The position numbers and the translations under genes were made by a program. The notes under the pieces were generated by a model. That model was not told the origin of the DNA and made no database searches. It worked only from the letters and a program-made list of their open reading frames with translations. DNA of 64,000 nucleotides from Chamaea fasciata (Eukaryota; Chordata; Aves; Passeriformes; Sylviidae), in assembly GCA_029207755.1 (NCBI GenBank), contig JARCOQ010000003.1:3176259-3240258 (forward strand). Reading direction: 5' to 3'. Positions 49,965 through 61,467 of this stretch are shown piece after piece; position 1 is the first letter of the stretch, and each line of letters starts with the position of its first letter.

Positions 49965-52900
49965 GTTACAGTCTCTCTCACCTCAAACACACTGATGGAA
50001 AAAATGAAGATGTGCAGATGGGCTGCTCATTTTCAGTCATGCTGCTGTTTAGATATGGCATCAGGAAAGGAGGAGTGTTAGAAACACAGTTGTACGTGAG
50101 GCATCCCAACCATTATGTTTGGGCTGCCTCTGCACCACTGAAGTGTTGATTATCCATTCTAAGCAGAGCCATATGAGGCCAGAGAAAATGTAGCTAATGG
50201 AGGAAAAAAAAACCTATTGGCAAATTGAATGCCTTTCAACCTTGGACAATGGGATAAAAGAAATATGGATTAATGCTGGGGTCAAAGTTTTTATGATGTG
50301 AAGTACTAGATGTGCAAGTGCCTGAGTTTCTGATGTAAAAAAAAAAAAAAAAAAGGTGCTAAGTGTATAAATACACATCTGCATAAATACACATGTATAT
50401 AAATATATATGCATATACATTAAAAATATTTATATAAATATTTATTCGGGCCTTTTTGCTTTGCAAAGCTCCCTTCAACACACTCCCAGCTGATTTCTCA
50501 GCCTGCACTGCAAATTACTAACAATTTAATCACCTTACAAACTTTTCTGTAGTGACTAACACCACGTCTAAGCTTTTGGTACTGCGTGGCCAGGAGCTGT
50601 TTTAGCAACAGCAGCGTGTAAAGCAGAGGCACCATTTGTGAGGCTCAGAGCCCTTAAAAAAAAAATCATTCCTTTCTCTCTGGGCCGTGGACATTCCTGA
50701 GCACTCACGATGCAGCTGCTGAGCCTCTGGACAGCCCACATATGGCCTTGTGCTGAACAATAGCAACTCCTTGTTGTTCTCGTTATAGGCATCACCATAT
50801 GTGTTTATTAGAAGCAGCAACAAAATGATGATGGGCTCCTCCAGCTATCCCTGCTGCTCCAGGGAGAAGAGAAGAAAGGCAGAGATAAAATCAGAGGGTC
50901 CTTCTCAGCTTTGGGGGCAGTGAAGGTGGTGCAGTCCCACTCTTTTAGGGAGGTGTGGGTGTTTATTTGTTGGTAACATTGCCAAATTGCTGCTGGTCCT
51001 ACAAATGGATGCTGAACCTAAATTCTGCTTCATTCTCTTTTATTAGTGGACCGCTGGGTAACTTGGAAAAATGGCACCCTGAAAGTGATCAGAAATCCTG
51101 AAACTTCCTCTGAAGTCCTGTTCCAGCAGGGCCCACCTGTACAGAACTTGCCAAGTCATGCAGAAGAAACATCCCAGCCTTTTCAAGAGCTTTGGATGAG
51201 GACAGCACTTGTCATGTACTTCCATCCCAAACATCCCACATTGTGGGATCACCCTCATCGTTGGGCTTCCTTGAAAGTACTTTCAAATTACAGTAATTTG
51301 TGCTGGGGACATTTTTCAGATGGAGGGGTTGAAAAGGGCATAAGAGCCCAAAAACCCACAGGAATGGTTTAAGGCTGTTTTGACATCAGTGTAAAGACAA
51401 GGGAGTCCTAGGGAAGGGGTGTTCAAAGTTGATAGTGAAGATTAACTAAGACAGACAAACCAAACGTCTGAATCCTCACATGCTTCAGGTTCTGTGTTAT
51501 ATCCTTGTGCTTCCACTATTTGCTCTACTTTAAAGCAAGAAGAGAAGAAAAAGGAAGTAAGCGAGAAAAACCAGCGGAGTTAGTAACATGATGTATTTCA
51601 ATATGTAGCATAACAGAGTTTTGATATCCCTGATTGTTATAAGCTGTGTTCAGACACATGGAAATCAATGGGATTGAGTACTTACACCCAGAGGGAGAAG
51701 TGAGCCTCTGCATGCATGATACGCATTTTTCATGTTCAAATCTTGATATTTTCTTGATAATTGGTAGTTTCCTACTTGCTGTCTTTTTGAGACCAAAATA
51801 AAAATTCTTGGCCACTGTAAAAAAAAACCAAAACCAAAACCAAACAAACAAGCAAAAAACCAGAAAAAAAACCCAGCAACGAAACACAACCAGTTTAAAA
51901 AATGAGTTTGCAATGCTGACTTTTATTGATTTTACTGTGACCTTCTAGCTATGTTAAGAATGCCATTTCCACTCTTACTTGACTTATTTTTTACTTCCTA
52001 CCCATAAAAGTAAACAATTCTAGATGATGCTTTACATCCTTGAAAAGTTCCCAAAACAGGATTTTCCACTGAGGCTGCAATTCCTTTGGGTTTCATTTTC
52101 CTTTCTTTCCTTTATTTTCCTTTTTTTTTTTTTTCCTTTATGTAGCACACACCAATTTTGTGACTATACCAAAACTGCAATGCTAAATTCTGTTATCTTT
52201 AACTGCATTGCTAACAGACTAAATTGTGTAGTTACTTAAACCTCAGCAAAGTCCCTGCCTTATCCCCATTTGCTCATAAGTCACTTTTTACAGGCTATTG
52301 TTTCCTCTCCTCAAAAAATTCAAACTACTTTTTCTTTTGAATGAACCCATCTACTACTTCTCCACTTATCAGTTTGGAAATATTGCTGTATCAGTTTCAC
52401 ACAGTTTGATAACTTCGTCTTGAATGGCTCTTTGTCTTGGCTTATTTAGCCAGAAGAAGTTGTTTTTCAGCAAGCACCTTCAATCCTGCTTCCTTTCAGT
52501 TATTGTCTCCTCAAATATCAGCATGTGCATTAAAAATAACCTGTTTATAACTCTTGAAGGGCAACAACGGATCAACAGCTTATTGCACTTCTTGTTTATT
52601 AGCAGTAATCCCCATTCTGCACCTACAAAAGGCAATCAGGGCTTTGCCACTGAGTGAAATAAAAGCATGATGAGACCATATGGTTCTTGTTAAACAAGCC
52701 TCATCTTCCTATTGTTGATACTTATCTCCAAAATAAAGTATTTCTGCAGAAAGCATATTCCCATAGTATATTCTCTTTCCAATGACCAGCTGGCTGCCAG
52801 TTTGTTATTTGCACTGCAGTAGACCACTTTCATCTATTTCTATTTCAGTCCAAGAACACCATTTGTACATTGTCCAACTTGGAAATGTTAATCTGACACC

Positions 52901-53179
52901 ATTGGTCACGGGCCTTTTAACTTCAAGTGGCAAACTTCCAGCTAGCTGCCAGTTGAGTATTTACATTGGAATGTTTCTTAGCCCAGAAATAAACTATTTG
53001 TTCGCCATGAGCATCAGCAACACGCCAATAATTCCTACAGCGCATATGTAGAAAGGTACAACCCACTCCACTTTGCTGTTGTCTCCTCAATAACCTCCTA
53101 AGTAGCTCCCTGGGGAGATGCTGCTTGTCTTGAGCCAAGATAAATGCATCTATTTCCCTCTCTATGCATGTACATAACT

Positions 53180-53185
53180 TTTATT
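53180..53185 (-). terminator. AATAAA polyadenylation signal
   Basis: On the minus strand gtAAATAAAAgttatg lies about 280 nt after the proposed stop codon at 53466. It would give a 3' UTR of roughly 300 nt for the minus-strand gene. Confidence 0.35.
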
Positions 53186-53465
53186 TACGTCCATGGAAGT
53201 CACACTCGCACATTAAAAAGAGCAAAGCAGGACCAAAGTCAGGATGGTTGGGCAGGGCTCTCACAGCTTCTCCCAAGACTCAGGACTGCCATAAAGGCTG
53301 AAATACCGGGAAGACCCCAATGCAAAAATATCCAGTTGCTTTGGCATCATCCAAAACTCCCTGCGCCACAACCAGGACAGCAGTGCTCAGGAAAGAGGCA
53401 ACTCTGCATGTGCTCCAATGCAGCTTTTCAGAAAGCAGAGTGGCATGAGCCCCATGGGATTTTGC

Positions 53466-53507
53466 TTAGGAGATTGCTATTACTTCCACTAATACAATTG
53501 AGGCTTC
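53466..53507 (-). CDS. Proposed terminal coding exon of the minus-strand gene
   Basis: The acceptor tataatattctttcag precedes GAAGCC. The frame that continues in phase 0 from the exon at 53994-54037 reads EASIVLVEVIAIS and then TAA. Alternating hydrophobic residues suggest a final beta strand. The 3' UTR would run from 53465 to about 53165, with AATAAA at 53180-53185. The reading is short, so it rests on splice-site quality, phase and the polyadenylation signal. A different terminal exon remains possible. Confidence 0.4.
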   Translation of the reverse strand, partial: EASIVLVEVIAIS

Positions 53508-53993
53508 CTGAAAGAATATTATACTTTGAGCTCTTTTCAATGAAGTAAAAAAGGGAGGCAGGAAAAAAAAAAAAACAAAAAGCTTCTGCTTAGTTCTGTG
53601 ATTTAACTTAAGGAATGTTATGCAGTGGCAAATGTGGGTTTCATGTACTTTCTTTGACTCTGTTAAAATAAAACATTTCCGTTTTACATATTCCTGCGAT
53701 GACCTGCGGATGGGAGAGGCTAAAGAAAGGCTTTAATGAGCTCAAAGTGTAAACTTCATGAACAGAAACCTCCTCCCTTAAAGACAAAAGAATACTGACA
53801 GTAATGCCCTGTTCTCCCCTTTGTTTCCCCTATTGAGTCAGATAATATACTCACCAACTTTTGTATTAATTTTGTTGTTCCAAAAAAAAATCAGTTTACA
53901 GGAATAATTACCAGCTGACCCTACAGAAGTACTTTAACAAAACCTTAGAGGCTTAACTGAGAAGTACAACTTATATTATTTCTTAGCACCTAC

Positions 53994-54037
53994 CTGTGCA
54001 TTTAGCTCAACATCCCCATCCACCTGCACCTCACAAC
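53994..54037 (-). CDS. Internal coding exon (44 nt), unidentified protein
   Basis: Acceptor tttttcatttgttttcag and donor GCACAG|gtaggt are both strong. Two frames contain stops. The third reads CEVQVDGDVELNAQ. Its first two bases (GT) complete a Gly codon with the final G of the exon at 54636-54778, so the phase fits. The exon ends in phase 0. The sequence alternates polar and hydrophobic residues, like exposed beta strands. No family is recognised. Confidence 0.55.
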
Positions 54038-54635
54038 CTGAAAACAAATGAAAAATACTTAAAGTGAAAATGAAAATACTGGACAGCATGAAGAGCGGGA
54101 TCCTGAAAATGCTTGTTATGTGAGCTAAGAGAGGATGTCCACCCCACATCAGGCTGGACTCTCTCCAAGACTCCCAGACTCTCCTCCAGAATCCAGAATG
54201 GAACAGGGAGAATTTTTCAGTGTTAGGGACATGGCTTACAAAGTGATTTTGCATCATAAAGACTCAGATGCTAAAAAAATTCCCTTTGCCATAGAAGTCA
54301 TGTGTAAGAGGTGCATTTCCTACGTGGCTGGACAGAAGATTGAAAAGAGACACTCACTGCTGTAAGAAACTCCAACACCTTGGGTAAAACACAGCTGTAG
54401 TGTGAAACCAAGGACTTCTTTTTCCAGCACTGCAGCCCACTTGCTCCTGCAGTCACTGTGACTTCTCTGTGAGACACAGCAGTTTTAATTCTGACCTTTG
54501 CTAAATCCCTACTACTTGATTTTTTTTTTTTTTTTGGAACCCTCAGCGTTCCTTTGGGTGAATGAAACATATACAAGCATGTAACCGTCTACTGTGCATC
54601 AACATTTTGATAAACATACATTTTCCTTGCCTCAC

Positions 54636-54778
54636 CTAAGGCTCCTCTTACAATCAAATGAAGGCGAACAAAATATTTTGACGTCCCGAAATACATTGTC
54701 ATTTCCGGGAGAGCAAATAAATAGACTTGACAAAAAATAATGTCATAACAATCAGCAACTACAACTCGATCCTTCCTG
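54636..54778 (-). CDS. Internal coding exon (143 nt), unidentified protein
   Basis: The best-supported exon in the window. The acceptor is gtttcaagttacag|CAG|G, a tandem NAGNAG site that would include or omit one codon (Ser-Arg versus Arg). The donor is GCCTTAG|gtgagg. Of three frames only one is open across 47 codons: RKDRVVVADCYDIIFC... then ...YFVRLHLIVRGAL. It is exactly the frame that joins the 3' phase of 58778-58889 and the 5' phase of 53994-54037. Repeated hydrophobic strands around Val-Val-Val and Ile-Ile-Phe-Cys suggest a compact beta-rich domain. I do not recognise the family. Confidence 0.6.
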
Positions 54779-56060
54779 CTGTAACTTGAAACTTGTAAGA
54801 GAAGGTTAAAGTAACCAAAGTCTGGGTTCCTGGCCACTCTAAGAGCATCTACTCCTTTTCTGTTGGGTTTTTTCTCTATGGCTAATCCTATTTGGAGCAA
54901 GCCCTGAGCTTGATACAGCAGCAAAGTTCTTCCCCAAAATGATGAAAATTTGACCATTGGAAATTAGTCTTGTTTACTCCGTTTAAGCCATAAGAAGCAG
55001 GAGCAGGCAGAACTGCAGACCAGGGGAGGTAAACAAAAAGGTAACAGCCCTGATAGGACTCCGGAGAAAAAAGGTTATGTTGAAGATAGACTCAGAGAAC
55101 TTAAAAAGAGAGGCCTGGGGCCAATCTTTCTGCTGGTTCATTTTTTCCCCGTTTGTTTATTTGCTAAAACTCAGATTTTAGAGCAATTAGTAAAATATCA
55201 TGCAAATATTCCCTGTGTGACTGCACATGAATAACTTTAATTTTGCTAAACATTTGTCTCGTTCCGAAATACATCTGCTGTTTGCATTAAGATAATCTGC
55301 TGAAATATTGGGAAGTAAATTACAGTTTTTATAAGATATTTATGAAACATCTTCTTATTTGTATACTAAATATCTTTGACTATCTCGGCCTGGTTTTTTG
55401 GCTGACGTTTGCCTTCCCCAGGAGGATCCATGCCCTGTTTCAATTACAGACCGGGCTAAGTACCATCTTATGGAAAAGCTCCAATTGGCTGGGAATGGCT
55501 CAATGTGCAATCATAACAGGCTGAGGGAGTAGTGCTTTATCTGCCAGCAACCTATGACAGAAAATAAAAGAGAAAAAAAATCCAACCCAAAAAACAGAAT
55601 ACAAGGTTGCACACGTGCACAAATTACATGGTTTGGTAGAAATTCTGACATGGCACCACAGGAGTATGTGTCCCTCCACTCTATATGCCCTTACAGAGAA
55701 ACAAAAATTAGGCTTGGAGGCTGCTCCCAATCCCGGCTTGGTGAACACACAGCATACAGGAAAATAAATTAAAACCATTTTTTGACTGTTTCATTCTCTC
55801 AGGATTTCAGTCTCTTCTCATGCAGAGAACTCCTAAGGGGTTGGTTAGCATTGCCGCAGCCCAGCTGAGTTTGTGTGCGGCTCAGTTTCCAAGTTTTCAA
55901 AGGAGAAGTGAAAAATCAGGTCATTCCTTATCTCCCAGCACCGACTTTTGGGGTAGGACCAGCCATCATAACTCTAAGGGACGCCCCCAAGAGGACAGAG
56001 GGTAGTTGAAGAAAGTGGAGTGTTGTGTTTTATCTTCTTTTTGCCAGAGTTGGGATTAAA
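54779..56060. other. Intron of the minus-strand gene
   Basis: First part of the intron between the exons at 58778 and 54778. I see no exon, repeat or RNA gene in it. Short chance ORFs of 60-92 codons lack domains. Confidence 0.4.
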
Positions 56061-56599
56061 TGCTCAAGACGGTGTTTCTTGTTCAGACTCAGATGTTTAT
56101 TAATTGTTATCTACATTACAGTCTCACAAACTGTGAGTTCTGCAGCACTTCTAGCTAACAACTAAAAAATGGAGCACCATCTCTCTCTCTACAAGGCCTT
56201 TTAAGGATAAATTGTCCAATTAAGAAATGACACCTCAATTATTTTTACTTTTAACCCAATAACCAACCACCCGTGGTCCTCAATGTGGACTTTTCTATCC
56301 AATTACAAAATACCACCCAGACCCATGGAGAAGAAGGTGAAAAAGGAGGACTCAGCCTCCACCCTAAAAGCTCCGTCTTGCTTTATATATATATTACTAT
56401 ATTCTAAAACCTTAAACTTTAAGTTTTCCACCCTGTGATATCACACACTTCCATTCAAACTCCACACCCATAATCCCAGTGCTGTCACTCAATTTTGGAA
56501 GCCTTTTCCAAGGCCTCATGTCCAATGCAGTGTTTGCTTGGGGGTCAGTGCCTGTGAGCACAGAAAATCTGAAATCCTCAGTGCCCAGAGTTCCAAGAG
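56061..56599 (-). mobile_element. Solo LTR, family 2, copy B
   Basis: In reverse complement it aligns with 38956-39488: gcaaacactgcat, gaggccttggaaaagg, attgagtgacagc, atatcacagggtgg and ggttttagaatatagtaata are shared. So is the polyadenylation region caattaataaacatc, and the element ends gtcttgagca. A TATA-like ttatatatata lies near 56385. It is inserted in an intron of the minus-strand gene in the same orientation. Boundaries are approximate. Confidence 0.65.
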
Positions 56600-57541
56600 T
56601 GGAGGATAACAACCAACCAGATCTCTGTGCTGCAGGAATTGGAGAATGTTCCTGCTGTACAGTCAGTGACATACCTGCAGTAGCTTCAAGCCTGGATAGA
56701 CAGAGCTGTTGGAACTCAGGACATGCAGTGAAACCCTCCTGAGATGCAGATGAATCCCAGATCTCTGCCATGGCTTGTCCTATGCAGAATCTGCATTGCT
56801 GGCAGCCCCCAAAACACTTCATGAAAATTAGCCCATGTACCTGCCTGAGCCATGGCCATGTGAACATGAACACAAACTGCAAAACTAAAAGTTATGACCG
56901 ACCTATCCTTTAAAACCCAGCCTAGACATCTCAGGAGCTGCCATGGTCCCACAGCCAATGTGTAACTGTGCAGTGTGCTGTCTAGAGAGCCACCAAGGAG
57001 TTTTTGACCCTCCAAACTTCTCTGACTACCAGAGACATTGTGCCCAGTCATGGATACTGGCTTACTGTGGATTCCTTGTCCAGTGTTTCTGGCTTGGAGG
57101 GTTTTGAGGGTTCAGTTCAGAGGAATTTGGATGTGCAAATCAGATTAGCATTGTGTCTCTTTCACTCCATTCAAAGCTGCTCCATCCCTCCCCGACAGGT
57201 TAAAATTGAATGTCCATTTTAAAAGCAAATTAACTGAAAGAAGAGGAAGCCAGAGGCACAGGGGTTTGCATTTAGATGATCTAAATTCTGGATAAAGAAG
57301 TCTGGGAAAGAGATAAGGAGATTGAAACACTTCAACACCACTTGTCAACTCACAAATCCCAGTTTGGTTTGCTATTGACATTACCTACATGGAGCCCAGC
57401 TATAAAAATAATAAAAGAATTGTATGACTTGACTCGCCCTTCCCATGCTTGGACCCCACACAGTAGCTGTGACACCACTTGTTTTTTCACACATCTGGTT
57501 GGCCCAAGGACCCCCCAAATTGATGTAAGAGGGCAGGGAAG
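56600..57541. other. Intron sequence between two LTRs
   Basis: No retroviral coding sequence is recognised between the two LTRs, which belong to different families. No exon is seen. Overlapping 111- and 156-codon minus-strand openings partly reflect LTR sequence. Confidence 0.4.
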
Positions 57542-58278
57542 TGTCTTGGGTTGCAATATATAACCAAAAGCAGGTATTCTATTCCTAATCTGTTGAAATC
57601 AGTTGAAGAGGTGTTTTTCTTTATCTCATAACTCCAGGGGGAGGGTGCAGGTGTCCTTCTGTTAATGGCTCAGCTGTTGTAACACTGCAGGTGAGGCATT
57701 GTTTCTTTATCTCTTCCAGCACCCTCCTCCCTCCGGGGGATATCTGCTGTAAATGGGCCATCGAGGCTCACTGCAGGGCTGATACAATTACATCATCCCA
57801 TTGGGACATGCTCCACCCAGGGGGAGGAGCCCAGCATTCCTACCTGGATAAAACCTGACATTCAGAATACCAAGGCAGCCTGTTTTCCACTGGATTCCCA
57901 GAGGAAGACCAGACCCATCTCACCACCACTGGACCCTTCTACAGGATCATCTCTGCTCCAAGAGAACCACATCTGTCACTCCAGGAAGACTTAATTGGAC
58001 TGCTCCCAACACCCTGACCAATGGGGTGTCAGGTCGTATTTCTGACTCTGTCAGGGTTTCTAGGGTTTTCATTTGTTTGTTTGCTTCTTTTTTGTACTAC
58101 TACATTTGTATTTTTAATATTCCTAGTAAAGAACTGTTATTCCTATTCCCATCTCTTTGCCTGAAAGCCCCTTGATTTCAAAATTATAATAATTTGGAGG
58201 GAGGAGGGTTTACATTCTCCCTTCCAAGGGGAGCTCCAGCTTTTCCCTAGCAGACACCTGTCTTTCCAAACCAAGACA
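57542..58278 (+). mobile_element. Intact solo LTR with 5-bp target duplication (ERVL-like)
   Basis: Starts TGTCTTGGg and ends CCAAGACA, an 8-bp terminal inverted repeat. It is flanked on both sides by ggaag (57537-57541 and 58279-58283). A 5-bp duplication is typical of ERVL-class integration. The 3' part (tattcctagtaaagaactg, gaaagccccttgatttc, aaattataataatttggagg) is a form I know as common in bird LTRs. Length is 737 bp. It lies in an intron of the minus-strand gene, in antisense orientation to it. No internal region remains. Confidence 0.9.
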
Positions 58279-58777
58279 GGAAGCATGTAGGAGGGGGTGC
58301 ACCAGCATGGATCAGCCCTCTGATCGTCACAACAAAATTCTAACAGCCTGTGGCTGTGTGGGCAGGCTCAGGCTGCCTCACCAAGGTCTGTTGGTACCCA
58401 CACTCCGTGCTGAGCCCTGCCTGCTGTCCCAGCTCCGTGGAGCCAAGGGCTCTGGCAGGGACCACACTGGCAATTGTGCAACCCTGCTCAGCCACAGATT
58501 TCCTCTGGCACCAGCAGCACAATAAGTGGGCCCGTTGGTAAAGTGGAATTGTTTCCCTGCCACAATAGGGCTCTGGATGAAATCATCCCCCAATACCAGG
58601 CAGCCTCGACGTGCCTCCTCTGCTCCCCACCCTGGTTCAGTTGGTAGCGCCTTCCCGCTCCCTGTGGGCCACAAGTCCCTCATAAAATGACAACACAATA
58701 AAACAAAATAATAATGGGACCCATAAAAGGCTTGATGTCTTCATTGTTTCCAAGAAAAAGTGCCACGGGAGCCTCAC
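58279..58777. other. Intron DNA, relatively GC-rich
   Basis: Between the solo LTR and the 112-nt exon. The string tggttcagttggtagcgcc looks like a tRNA box A, but no box B or cloverleaf follows. No exon or repeat is supported. Confidence 0.4.
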
Positions 58778-58889
58778 CTGAACAAAGGCAGCAGATTCCC
58801 CGCGCTGGCAAAGGTTTTTAACGAGGAGGAAAGAACATTTTTCAAGCCCTGGGCTCCAGCATCCGTCTCACACATCCTCAGCTGTACAC
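58778..58889 (-). CDS. Internal coding exon (112 nt), unidentified protein
   Basis: Acceptor cttttttcctctgtag and donor TTGTTCAG|gtgagg are both close to consensus. Only one frame is stop-free: VQLRMCETDAGAQGLKNV... then ...ASAGNLLPLF (36 complete codons). It starts with GT finishing a split codon and ends with AG, which joins the C of the next exon to give Ser (AGC). The codons keep CpG (ACG, TCG, GCG), unusual for the AT-rich surroundings and consistent with selection. A solo LTR (57542-58278) sits 0.5 kb downstream in the following intron. Confidence 0.6.
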
Positions 58890-59981
58890 CTACAGAGGAA
58901 AAAAGCAGGTGGTTACAGTAAATGAACTCCTGGGTCTGGCAGGCCATATATGGAGTTAAGCTCACCTTAACCCCTAGGGGCTGCCTGAGGAGGGAGATGG
59001 CTGCTGAGAGCCCCATCCCAGAGGCTTTGGCAAGGCTGGCCTGCTCCCAGCATCTTCCTTCCTGGTGGCATCGGGGACCATCAGGCTGTAGCAGAACATT
59101 TTGTGGTCAGAGTAATTGCATTGTGTTGTCCTAAAACTGCCGAGGCGTGGCCCTAAATAAAACCAGAGCCCTGGTCTCACTGCAGGCACAGCAGCCCCCA
59201 GCTCCCCCTGTGCCTGCAGTCCTGATGCATGGCCCAGTCCAACCCTGCTGCCTGCCCTGCTTTTATTTTAGCCATGTGGTTATTAATGAACTTTTAATTG
59301 CCTAGAGGGAAAAAAGATAAACATGTGATTTGGGACAAATACATACATGTCATTCTCTCTCAGATATCCCTCTGTATTTTGGTGTCCTGGAACATAAATG
59401 TACCATTTAATTATTTGTGCTGGCAGTGCCAGAGGAACCTACCATTTATTTATGTGGTTAAATCAGCTGCAGATGTTGACTGTGCTTTTTCCTCTTTCTT
59501 TTCTTCCCTTCACTGTTGGCATTTCTGACATCTCCAGGATGTTCCCCCTCCCCACCCCCTCATTCAATGAGGGCATCTGAAAGGCATTGGGGGAAAAAAA
59601 AAACCACCCTCCCTCCCTAGTCCTGTCCACAAGGATGGGCATCCCACAACATTCCCACAGACTGTGCTGTTCTCCTGCTCAAAAGCAAGGGCTTGACAAA
59701 TAAAGACCTCAAACACCAGGAACTGAGGGGAATTGGAAAATTTCCTGTGCCCAGGAGAGCTTCTCTGGTGAAGGAATTCCCACAGCTGAGATCTCACAGC
59801 CCCTGTGGGCACGTGCTGAAGGAACTGAGTACCACAGGGAAAAAAGGAGAATCATGCTGTTTCCTGAGAGGCCCAAACCAATTTTTGTCCCGACTAACAA
59901 GCCACTCCTTTTATTTTTTTTTTTTTTTTTTTGAGCGTGTAAGATATTGAAGATATTGAAGTGATCTCTGCTTTTCTTTTT

Positions 59982-60013
<32 letters not shown>

Positions 60014-60071
60014 TTTGTGGGGCAGGGACTGTATGGACCATCTGTCTAAGCTGGGCTTTGGCAAAACTTAC
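58890..60071. other. Intron of the minus-strand gene
   Basis: Intron between the exons at 60072 and 58889. It ends with T-rich low-complexity DNA (59912-60016). A 19-nt exon-like segment (58961-58979, cctcctcag acceptor, AAG|gtgagc donor) fails on phase and is not called. Confidence 0.4.
59912..60016. repeat. T-rich low-complexity tract
   Basis: Two long T-runs with a 30-nt break that contains a small direct repeat (gatattgaagatattgaag). On the minus strand this is an A-rich tract just after the 60072 donor. Confidence 0.9.
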
Positions 60072-60116
60072 TGTAACTTGCTTGCATCAGCTGTGTTCTG
60101 TGGTTTGGGTTTATCC
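60072..60116 (-). CDS. Probable small coding exon (45 nt)
   Basis: Acceptor gaccctgattttcacag and a consensus donor TTACA|gtaagt. The frame INPNHRTQLMQASY ends in phase 1, and its final A plus GT of the next exon gives Ser. A second frame is also open, so the frame choice rests on the phase match. The size is a multiple of three with phase 1 at both ends. Confidence 0.45.
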
Positions 60117-60373
60117 CTGTGAAAATCAGGGTCGGCATCAGCTTTCAGCAGGAGCCAGGTGACACAGTGAAGTCAGGCATGCTTGTCTGTCTTTCGGAAA
60201 CGCCATCCATTTTCACATTACTATTTTTCCACCCGGTGTCGTGTTCCTTTTCTTGAATAGAATCTGCATAAGCAGGGTATCAGCCCCTCCCAGCAGCATG
60301 CCAACCATTGCCATCAGAAATCAGGACAAATTCTTCCCTTTTGGCAGGAGAAGGCAGTCCCTTTCTGCTTTAC

Positions 60374-60403
60374 CCGGAAGACGGTCATCAAGACTAAGTA
60401 CCC
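60374..60403 (-). CDS. Possible small coding exon (30 nt)
   Basis: Acceptor gcgttttcttcccag and donor CTTCCGG|gtaaag flank 30 nt whose frame VLSLDDRLP, plus a split Gly, joins in phase to the exon at 60072-60116. Two CpG sites are retained. Short exons of this size arise easily by chance, so this is weaker than the exons downstream. Confidence 0.35.
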
Positions 60404-61400
60404 CTGGGAAGAAAACGCTGCACCCAGAAAATGCACTTCAGCTTCTTTTGGCCAGAGGCTGATGTTTCCTAGAACAATTCTAGGGTGCCTAAATGATGTG
60501 ATAATAAGTGGAGTGGAAGCATTTAGGAGGTAGGACTGCTAGGAAGTGATGACTGGTTTTTAAACTTCCAAATGTCCCTACAGCTGATGTTCAAGTGTTG
60601 GAATTGCATTCCCTGCTGGAGAGCTGGAATGTGAGTGGTGCTGGGGGTGTCAGGGGCTGGCTGCTCTACCCCACCAAGGCAGCCCAGACATTTTTTAAAG
60701 CCAAACACCATCTCTCTAAGGGCATTTCCAAGTACCATTTGTAGAACTCCTCTTGGGGAGGGCTGGTCACCACATGGCTGACACAGTCTCTTTAAATTGA
60801 GCCATATATGAGGAGAATAACTTGGTTACTCTGATTCTCTTTGTAGCAATTATCCACTATGAGCACTCTGTCATCTGGTTCATCCCATATTATGTGAAAA
60901 GGTAAAAAATCCATGAAACTGTTTCACCTGTACATTTGTATACATGCAAAAAGCTCAAGATGTATTTAAATATGTGTATTTATTATACTTTGCTAGCTAC
61001 CTACATTTATTTTTTTCTTTTTTAATGCCTTGTTTTTCTTGTAGAAATGCATAGAATCCTAAGCATATGTATGCATGCATACAAAGGTGTAGCATGTATA
61101 TTCAATAATATGCATTGTGCCTATAAATACAAATGTACACATATATGCATATATGTATATACAGATTTACACAGACATATATAAATGTACTTGCATGTCT
61201 CTACCTATCCATATGCATGGGCACATGCTGGGTGTATAAAATGACTGACTACTCGAGCACTGTTCCAAGGCACACTGAGTCCCACGGTACAGGATATGAG
61301 CCCTCACAACAGCTCCCAGGCTAGACATGAAAACAAGTCCTCTTACACATGATGAGCTGCTTGCATTAAAACTCAACAAAATTTTAAAGAGTTGGGTTGG
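60404..61400. other. Non-coding or intronic DNA
   Basis: No exon is supported. The part at about 61050-61200 is rich in atatgcata-type alternating sequence, a decayed AT/GC-spaced microsatellite. Confidence 0.35.
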
Positions 61401-61433
61401 TTTTTTTTTTTTGGTTTTTTTTTTTTTTTTTTT

Positions 61434-61466
<33 letters not shown>
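61401..61466. repeat. T-rich tract with TTTGG interruptions
   Basis: T-runs separated by GG doublets at regular places. Similar aaaacc-interrupted A tracts occur at 51820-51880, so this is a recurrent low-complexity style in this genome. Confidence 0.9.

Positions 61467-61467
<1 letters not shown>

Larger units (their letters stand above)
48054..53159. other. Non-coding DNA downstream of the minus-strand gene
   Basis: No gene is supported. A plus-strand 108-codon ORF (51046-51372) follows an acceptor-like tcttttattag but has no donor or domain. Simple repeats are listed separately. A repeat fragment (gaaatcaatgggattgagt) lies at 51656-51700. Confidence 0.4.

Noticed and set aside
52994..53086. 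Minus-strand frame ending in a membrane-like segment (VVPFYICAVGIIGVLLMLM) and a stop
   Set aside because: It has no usable splice acceptor (purine-rich upstream) and lies downstream of the proposed polyadenylation signal of the gene.
56412..56882. 156-codon minus-strand ORF
   Set aside because: Half of it is LTR family 2 sequence; the rest shows no retroviral or other domain.
58630..58670. tRNA-like box A (tggttcagttggtagcgcc)
   Set aside because: No box B, no anticodon arm and no acceptor-stem pairing could be found.
58961..58979. 19-nt microexon on the minus strand with good splice sites
   Set aside because: Its only open frame ends in phase 0, but the next exon needs phase 1.
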